Source: Phenylobacterium sp. (GTDB lineage: Bacteria; Pseudomonadota; Alphaproteobacteria; Caulobacterales; Caulobacteraceae). From it: 34,258 bases of DNA. This document shows, piece by piece, positions 29,352 through 34,258 of this stretch. Made by a program: the position numbers and the translations under genes. Location of the stretch: the NCBI RefSeq assembly GCF_030697925.1, contig NZ_JAUYOJ010000069.1:1-34258 (forward strand). Reading direction: 5' to 3'. The stretch's first letter is position 1, and every line of letters starts with the position of its first letter. The notes beneath the pieces are model-generated. The model had not been told where the DNA came from. It did no database searches and saw only the letters and a program-made list of their open reading frames with translations.

Positions 29352-31679
29352 ATGTCCATCACCGTCGCCACCCTCGGATTTCCCCGCATCGGCCCGCGTC
29401 GCGAGATGAAGACCGCCCTCGAACGATTCTGGTCCGGCAAGGCCGGTTCCGCCGATCTGCTCGCGGTCGCCGCGAGCTTGCGCGCCCAGACCTGGGCGCG
29501 CCAACGCGAGCTGGGCGTCGACCACATCCCCAGCAACGACTTCTCGCTTTACGACCACGTGCTCGACACCAGCGCCATGGTTGGCGCGGTTCCCGCCGTC
29601 TACGGCTGGGCGGGCGGGGAGGTGGAGCTCGACACCTATTTCGCCATGGCTCGCGGTGCTCAAGGCGAAGCCGATCACGCCGGCTGCGGCCAGGGCCATC
29701 GCCACGCCCTCGACGTCGCAGCCGCCGAGATGACCAAGTGGTTCGACACCAACTACCACTACCTGGTGCCGGAATTCACCGCCGGCCGGGCCTTCGCCCT
29801 GTCCTCCACCAAGGCGATCGACGAGTTCGTCGAGGCCCGTGACCAGGGGGTCCACACCCGGCCGGTGTTGCTAGGTCCGGTGACCTTCCTGAAGCTGGGC
29901 AAGAGCAAAGATGCGGAGCTTGATCCGCGTAGCCTGCTCGACGACCTGCTGCCGGTCTATGCGAAGGTCCTGAACCGGCTGGAGCAGGCCGGTGCGAGCT
30001 GGGTGCAGATCGATGAGCCCTGCCTGGTGCTCGACCTGGACGATGCTGACCGGGCCGCGCTGCGGCAAGCCTACGGCCAGCTCGCCCGAACCGCGCCAGG
30101 GATCAAGCTCATGCTCACCACCTATTTCGGCGGTCTGGGCGACAATCTGGAGACGGCGCTGGCCCTGCCGGTGGCGGGCCTGCACGTCGATCTCATCCGA
30201 GCGCCGGAGCAGTTTGACCGGGTTCTCGCCTATGCGCCGGCCGACATGGTCCTGTCCCTGGGCGTGATCGACGGTCGCAATATTTGGCGAGCCGATCTGC
30301 CGCGTATTCTGGACCGGCTGGAACCCCTGCTGGCAGGCGATCGCGAACTCGTGCTCGCGCCTTCGTGCTCCCTCCTGCACACCCCGATCGACCTCGAGGC
30401 CGAGCGGTCGCTCGATCCCGACGTGAAGAGCTGGCTCGCCTTCGCCCTGCAGAAGGTCGAGGAGTTGGTCGTTCTGGCCCGCGCCCTGAACACGGGTCGT
30501 GCGAGCGTCGCCGGTCCATTGGAGGCTTCCCGCGTTGCCGCAAGGTCTCGCAGCACCTCGCCGAAAATCCACGACGCCGCCGTCGCCACGCGGCTCGCGG
30601 GCGTCACCGAGGACATGGCGCGTCGAGGCTCGACCTTCAGTCGGCGACAAGCGGTCCAGATCCCGCGCCTGGACTTGCCGGCCCTGCCCACGACGACCAT
30701 CGGCTCCTTCCCGCAGACCGAGGCGGTCCGCAAGGCCCGCGCCGACCATGCCAAAGGCGCTTTGTGCGATGCAGACTACGAGACCTTCCTACGCGAAGAG
30801 ACGAAACGCGCTGTTCGCTGGCAGGAGGAAATCGGCCTCGACGTCCTCGTGCATGGCGAGTTCGAGCGCAACGACATGGTGCAGTACTTCGGCGAGCAGC
30901 TTTCGGGCTTCGCCTTCACCAAAAACGCCTGGGTGCAGTCCTACGGTTCGCGCTGCGTGCGACCGCCGATCCTCTATGGCGACGTCGCCCGGCCCACGCC
31001 CATGACGGTGGGGTGGTGGCGCCACGCACAATCGCTCACCTCGCGCCCGATGAAGGGGATGCTCACCGGCCCGGCCACCATCCTCAACTGGTCCTTCGTG
31101 CGCGACGATGTTCCGCGCGAGCTCGCTTGCCGTCAGATCGCGCTCGCCATCCGCGATGAGGTCGTCGATCTGGAAGCGGCCGGCGCCAGGATCATCCAGA
31201 TCGACGAGGCGGCGCTGCGCGAAGGCTTGCCCCTGCGCCGGAGCGACTGGGACGATTACCTCCGCTGGGCGGTGGAATGCTTCCGCCTCACGGCCTCGGG
31301 CGTGGCCGACCACACCCAGATCCACACCCACATGTGCTACTCGGAGTTCAACGACATCATCGCCGCCATCGGGGCCATGGACGCCGACGTCATCTCCATC
31401 GAAACTGCGCGGTCGAAGATGGAGCTGCTCGACGCCTTCGCCGACTACGCCTATCCGGCGGAGATCGGGCCTGGCGTCTACGACATCCACTCCCCACGCG
31501 TCCCGACGATCGAGGAAATGACCGAGCTTCTCCGCGCGGCTCAGGCGCGGCTCTCGGTCGGGCAACTCTGGGTGAACCCCGACTGCGGCCTGAAGACCCG
31601 CAATTGGCCCGAGACCGAGGCGGCGCTCATCAACATGGTGGCGGCCGCGAAGCGGTCTCGCGCGACCATGGGCGCCTAA
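29352..31679 (+). CDS. metE: Cobalamin-independent methionine synthase
   Basis: The 775-residue protein matches MetE over its whole length and transfers a methyl group from methyltetrahydropteroyl-triglutamate to homocysteine. The N-terminal half shows TVATLGFPRIGPRREMKTAL, VPAVYGWAGGE and MTKWFDTNYHYLVPEF. The catalytic half begins at LPTTTIGSFPQTEAVRKARA and contains GEFERNDMVQYF, QIHTHMCYSEFNDIIAAIGA (zinc ligands His and Cys), VISIETARSKMELL (zinc Glu) and VNPDCGLKTRNWPE (zinc Cys). The B12 riboswitch upstream fits the usual control: MetE is used when cobalamin for MetH is lacking. An operator candidate lies further upstream. No other gene follows closely, so it is probably monocistronic. 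Confidence 0.97.
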   Translation: MSITVATLGFPRIGPRREMKTALERFWSGKAGSADLLAVAASLRAQTWARQRELGVDHIPSNDFSLYDHVLDTSAMVGAVPAVYGWAGGEVELDTYFAMARGAQGEADHAGCGQGHRHALDVAAAEMTKWFDTNYHYLVPEFTAGRAFALSSTKAIDEFVEARDQGVHTRPVLLGPVTFLKLGKSKDAELDPRSLLDDLLPVYAKVLNRLEQAGASWVQIDEPCLVLDLDDADRAALRQAYGQLARTAPGIKLMLTTYFGGLGDNLETALALPVAGLHVDLIRAPEQFDRVLAYAPADMVLSLGVIDGRNIWRADLPRILDRLEPLLAGDRELVLAPSCSLLHTPIDLEAERSLDPDVKSWLAFALQKVEELVVLARALNTGRASVAGPLEASRVAARSRSTSPKIHDAAVATRLAGVTEDMARRGSTFSRRQAVQIPRLDLPALPTTTIGSFPQTEAVRKARADHAKGALCDADYETFLREETKRAVRWQEEIGLDVLVHGEFERNDMVQYFGEQLSGFAFTKNAWVQSYGSRCVRPPILYGDVARPTPMTVGWWRHAQSLTSRPMKGMLTGPATILNWSFVRDDVPRELACRQIALAIRDEVVDLEAAGARIIQIDEAALREGLPLRRSDWDDYLRWAVECFRLTASGVADHTQIHTHMCYSEFNDIIAAIGAMDADVISIETARSKMELLDAFADYAYPAEIGPGVYDIHSPRVPTIEEMTELLRAAQARLSVGQLWVNPDCGLKTRNWPETEAALINMVAAAKRSRATMGA

Positions 31680-31785
31680 GTCAATCGGGACAAGTTGGAA
31701 CCGATCCGGCCGTTGAGCGACAGGCGTTCGATCTCTGGAAAGCTACGTCGTCCGCCGCGCTTGGCCAAATCCGACGGCGAGGCCC

Positions 31786-31962
31786 CCCTGGCTGCTGCGC
31801 GTCGCGGTGATCGTGGGTACGATCCTGAACCTGATCAATCGGGGCGATGCTATAACTTGGCCGGCGTGTGATCCGCCAAGCGAGGTTGCTGCTTGCCTAT
31901 CTGTCGCCTACGCGGTGGGCATCCATGGGGCGGTCAGCACCAGCTCGCGGATGGAGGTCTAG
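31786..31962 (+). pseudogene. NrtS-like (nitrate/nitrite transporter family) remnant with frameshifts
   Basis: The frame PWLLRVAVIVGTILNLINRG followed by DAITW matches the opening of the short NrtS membrane protein family. The middle part RQARLLLAYLSP is found in another frame (about 31870-31910), and the end AVGIHGAVSTSSRMEV returns to the first frame before TAG. Two compensating frameshifts around 31865 and 31910 suggest decay, although sequencing errors would look the same. I see no start codon in the first frame close to the homology. The family label is from memory of the motif pattern. Confidence 0.5.
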
Positions 31963-32013
31963 ATGTCGACGCTATGGAGGGTGTTTACCCGACGCTGAGC
32001 GGAGAGGCTGAGG

Positions 32014-32193
32014 TTGCGAAGCTCCAAGCCCCGAGCCGCGAGGACGACTGTAGGGATACGGCCCCAAGCAGAGCTTCTTTCAGTCCCAAAGGCCGAGCGG
32101 ACCCGCCAGCGGATCTACGCTCAGCGCGACCAGGCCCGACGCGATCCCAACCTCGAGGGCCTCTACAACCCCGCTGACTGCACTCAGCTCTAG
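32014..32193 (+). CDS. Possible small protein, unknown
   Basis: A TTG-started frame of 59 codons ends with RQRIYAQRDQARRDPNLEGL and YNPADCTQL before TAG. The C-terminal half is rich in charged residues and looks helical and protein-like, but I recognise no family and the ribosome site is weak (GAGGCTGAGG about three to ten bases upstream). It may equally be the tail of a broken gene. Confidence 0.3.
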   Translation: MRSSKPRAARTTVGIRPQAELLSVPKAERTRQRIYAQRDQARRDPNLEGLYNPADCTQL

Positions 32194-32291
32194 GCAATAT
32201 CAACCCAACCCGAGATGGATGCAGAGCGGCTTAGCCTCGTTCACTTTTGGCCGGAAGATCATTCGACGCACGAAGCGCGGCCCTTTCGAGC

Positions 32292-32651
32292 TTACCGCGC
32301 GCTTCGTTCGATCCAGAGCCGGCGCGCGGTCGCCTCCCGGCCCTTCAGCGGAGCGGTGAGATCACATCGACGCAAGAATGAGAGGCCGATCTCATTGCCC
32401 CGTCGCCACGCGATCTCGCCCTCGAAGGCTTCGCCCGAACGGCAGACCAGCAACATCAATGGCTGCGAAAGATCGTCAGGCGCGCCCAGCCGAACGCGAG
32501 CGCCAGAATCGGTCAGGTCACGGATCGCGCAGTCGACGGTCAGGTCGGCGGGGCCGTGAATCAAGATGCCGGTCAAGAGAACCCTTCGCCGGAGCTCCTC
32601 ACGGCGTTCCGCGCCGACGGCTTGGGAAGGAGGGGGCGGACGCTCGACCAT
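32292..32651 (-). CDS. PilZ-domain protein
   Basis: ATG 32651 gives a 119-residue product made almost entirely of a PilZ domain: ERREELRRRVLLTGILIHG contains an RxxxR-type stretch, and CAIRDLTDSGARVRL holds the DxSxxG-like second motif of c-di-GMP binders. EAFEGEIAWRRGNEIGLSFL follows as the usual end strands. The upstream extension of the frame to 32897 overlaps the next gene and is not used. PilZ proteins bind cyclic di-GMP and alter motility, adhesion or polysaccharide output. Binding here is likely but the motif is not perfect (S in the second motif is preceded by D-L-T-D). Confidence 0.72.
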   Translation of the reverse strand: MVERPPPPSQAVGAERREELRRRVLLTGILIHGPADLTVDCAIRDLTDSGARVRLGAPDDLSQPLMLLVCRSGEAFEGEIAWRRGNEIGLSFLRRCDLTAPLKGREATARRLWIERSAR

Positions 32652-32713
32652 GAGATCAGGATGGGGGTAAAAGCTTGAGGCGGGCTTTACGGCGCCCCAC
32701 AAGAAGGTCGCCT

Positions 32714-34258
32714 CTAGGGCAAGCGTACGCTCATCCTTGGTTCGGGGGCTTCGGTCTTGATTGCAGCCTCGATGGCTCGCATGAGGTCCGGAATTTGAAT
32801 GGGCTTCGCCGCATGTTCGCTGAATCCCAAACCAAGATAGTGATCCCGGCCGCCGGAGACGACATCGGCCGTGAGGGCCACAACGGGGGTCAGGCAATTG
32901 CGGCCGTTGGAATCACGCAGTTTCTGCAATGCCTCAATCCCCGTCATGCCGGGCATCTGGATATCCATCAGCACAAGGTCGAAGACCTGGCCGTTAAGCA
33001 GGTCGAGGGCCTCATTCCCGCTTTGTGCTCTCGTAGTCCCGTGACCGAAGGCGGCGAGGAGTTGTTCCAGGACGAGCAGGTTGGTCGGGTTGTCGTCGAC
33101 GACGAGAATCCGTAGCGGGGGCATTTCAACCTCATCGGCCACCGCCTCTGCTCCCCCGATGAGTTCCTGGCCAGGGTCGGCCAGACCGAGCGGGAGTTCG
33201 ATGTGGAACACAGATCCCACGCCCAACTCGCTCGTGGCCCAGATGCGTCCGCCCATCAACTCTGTCAGTCGCTTGGCGATCGAAAGCCCGAGTCCGGTGC
33301 CCCCGAACCGACGTTCCGCCGTGTCGTCGGCTTGGGAGAAGCGGTCAAAGAGGCTGGGAAGGGCGCCGGCGGCGATACCCGCGCCGGTGTCATGGACCGC
33401 CACATGGATCCAGGCGCTATCGTCGGTGTTTGGACGAGCCGCGACCAAAATCTTCACTGAGCCACGCTCGGTGAACTTCAGCGCGTTCCCGACAAGATTG
33501 AACAGAACCTGTCGCAGCCTCAGGGCATCCACCCAGACATGCCGCGGCACGGCCTCATCGAGCGACAGCGTGAGGGCGACACCGCTTTCGTCGGCGCGCG
33601 CGCCCCAGAAGTTGACGATGTGGTCCATGAAGGCGTGGAAGTCCTCGACGACCGGCTCGATCTCCAGGCGGCCGGCGTCGATCTTCGAAAAGTCGAGAAC
33701 GTCGTTCAGAATCGACAGCAGATATTCGCCGCTTTGGATCAAGGTGTCCAAACGCTCGGTTTGGTGAGGGGCGCGTTCGTCCCGCCGAAGCAGTTGGGCC
33801 ATGCCGAGCACGCCGTTCATAGGGGTGCGAATCTCGTGGCTCATGGTGGCGAGAAAATTCGACTTCGCGGCGTTCGCCCGCCGGGCGTCTTCCCGGGCTT
33901 CTTCGGCCAAGATACGATCTCTCAGCGCCTGGTCGCGCGCGGCCTCGAGTTCCGGGATCATTGCGGCGTTAGCGTTGTAGGCGGCGTGCCACTCACCGAT
34001 GGCCCTTAGGGTGTGCGTGGAGATAAGGGCGAGCGTGAAGCCAAGCACGCTCAAGGCCCCGATGACGCCGAGCGCCTGGGCGATCGGCAAGACGATTATC
34101 GCCACGACCGCGCTCATGAGCAGCGAGGGGGCGGCGAACGCCATCATCACAGATCGCGAGAACGACCCGTTCGCGAGCCCCAGCGCGATCAAGGTGGATC
34201 CGATGGCGCCCAGATAGGCGACCTCGCCGAGCCCGGGTCTGGCCAGCACCATGGACAT
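32714..34258 (-). CDS. Hybrid sensor histidine kinase with receiver domain (reaches the right edge)
   Basis: The visible 514 residues begin with a membrane part of several hydrophobic segments (SLLMSAVVAIIVLPIAQALG, VIGALSVLGFTLALIST), a short coiled region and a complete kinase: KSNFLATMSHEIRTPMNGVL (phospho-acceptor His), NLVGNALKFTERGSVKI (N box), VHDTGAGIAAGALPSLFDRF (G1, F) and RRFGGTGLGLSIAKRLTELM (G2). A receiver domain follows: LRILVVDDNPTNLLVLEQLL, DLVLMDIQMPGMTGIEALQK (phospho-acceptor Asp), VALTADV and AAKPIQIPDLM (Lys). The last three bases of the window are an ATG on this strand, so it may be complete or may extend further. The signal sensed is unknown. It is a hybrid kinase, so an Hpt partner elsewhere is expected. 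Confidence 0.88.
   Translation of the reverse strand: MSMVLARPGLGEVAYLGAIGSTLIALGLANGSFSRSVMMAFAAPSLLMSAVVAIIVLPIAQALGVIGALSVLGFTLALISTHTLRAIGEWHAAYNANAAMIPELEAARDQALRDRILAEEAREDARRANAAKSNFLATMSHEIRTPMNGVLGMAQLLRRDERAPHQTERLDTLIQSGEYLLSILNDVLDFSKIDAGRLEIEPVVEDFHAFMDHIVNFWGARADESGVALTLSLDEAVPRHVWVDALRLRQVLFNLVGNALKFTERGSVKILVAARPNTDDSAWIHVAVHDTGAGIAAGALPSLFDRFSQADDTAERRFGGTGLGLSIAKRLTELMGGRIWATSELGVGSVFHIELPLGLADPGQELIGGAEAVADEVEMPPLRILVVDDNPTNLLVLEQLLAAFGHGTTRAQSGNEALDLLNGQVFDLVLMDIQMPGMTGIEALQKLRDSNGRNCLTPVVALTADVVSGGRDHYLGLGFSEHAAKPIQIPDLMRAIEAAIKTEAPEPRMSVRLP

Noticed and set aside
1..34258. CRISPR arrays or other regular direct repeats
   Set aside because: No spaced direct repeats were seen on reading the window.

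Overview
The window comes from a high-GC alphaproteobacterium. The style of the genes (TraG-type coupling protein, Wzm/Wzt glycan export, B12-riboswitch-controlled metE, many TTG/GTG starts) fits a Caulobacteraceae-like genome such as Caulobacter or Phenylobacterium. The genus is inferred from general similarity and cannot be proved from the sequence alone.

Layout. (1) 1-2570 is a decayed mobile region: the N-terminal part of a TraG/VirD4-type conjugative coupling protein runs off the left edge. It is followed by a TonB-receptor-like signal and STN fragment, a Tn3-transposase C-terminal fragment, and a PhzF-type gene broken in the middle and joined tail to tail with the C-terminal part of a cystathionine gamma-synthase-like gene. 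(2) 2572-17646 is a surface-glycan cluster, mostly on the minus strand: sulfotransferase, methyltransferase, a domain-swapped HldE-like nucleotidyltransferase-kinase (plus strand), an FkbM methyltransferase with large extra domains, a PhyH-type dioxygenase, a putative glycosyltransferase (plus strand), another methyltransferase, an RmlD-like reductase, a secreted lipoprotein, the Wzt ATPase and Wzm permease of an ABC glycan exporter, and a second putative glycosyltransferase related to the first. (3) 17853-18266 is an insertion-sequence scar in which an IS5-type transposase end is inverted and fused to an IS481-type piece. (4) 18408-26145 is one tight plus-strand operon of nine genes: SDR epimerase, GmhA-like SIS isomerase, NDP-sugar dehydratase-like SDR, split transketolase (two genes), medium-chain dehydrogenase, HAD phosphatase, APH-fold kinase and methyltransferase. 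A sugar-1-phosphate nucleotidyltransferase converges on it from the minus strand (26133-26867). (5) 26868-28965 is a second decayed stretch with a tRNA-like fragment, a small lipoprotein, a 14-bp-stem hairpin, decayed ORFs and an IS5-family element with a nonsense mutation. (6) 28988-31679 is metE with a palindromic operator candidate and a cobalamin riboswitch. (7) 31680-34258 holds a frameshifted NrtS-like remnant, a short ORF, a PilZ protein and a hybrid sensor kinase reaching the right edge.

How the genes may work together. The + operon has the set needed to make an activated unusual sugar: carbon transfer by a TPP transketolase, ketose-to-aldose isomerisation (SIS), a kinase, a phosphatase, a nucleotidyltransferase, and redox or epimerising steps. 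It parallels the GmhA/HddA/GmhB/HddC route to GDP-heptose and the octose route of lincomycin, but with an APH-fold kinase and a dedicated split transketolase. The product would feed the neighbouring glycan cluster, where methyl, hydroxyl and sulfate decorations are added and the glycan is exported by Wzm/Wzt. This is the best candidate in the window for an undescribed system. The sugar itself cannot be named from sequence.
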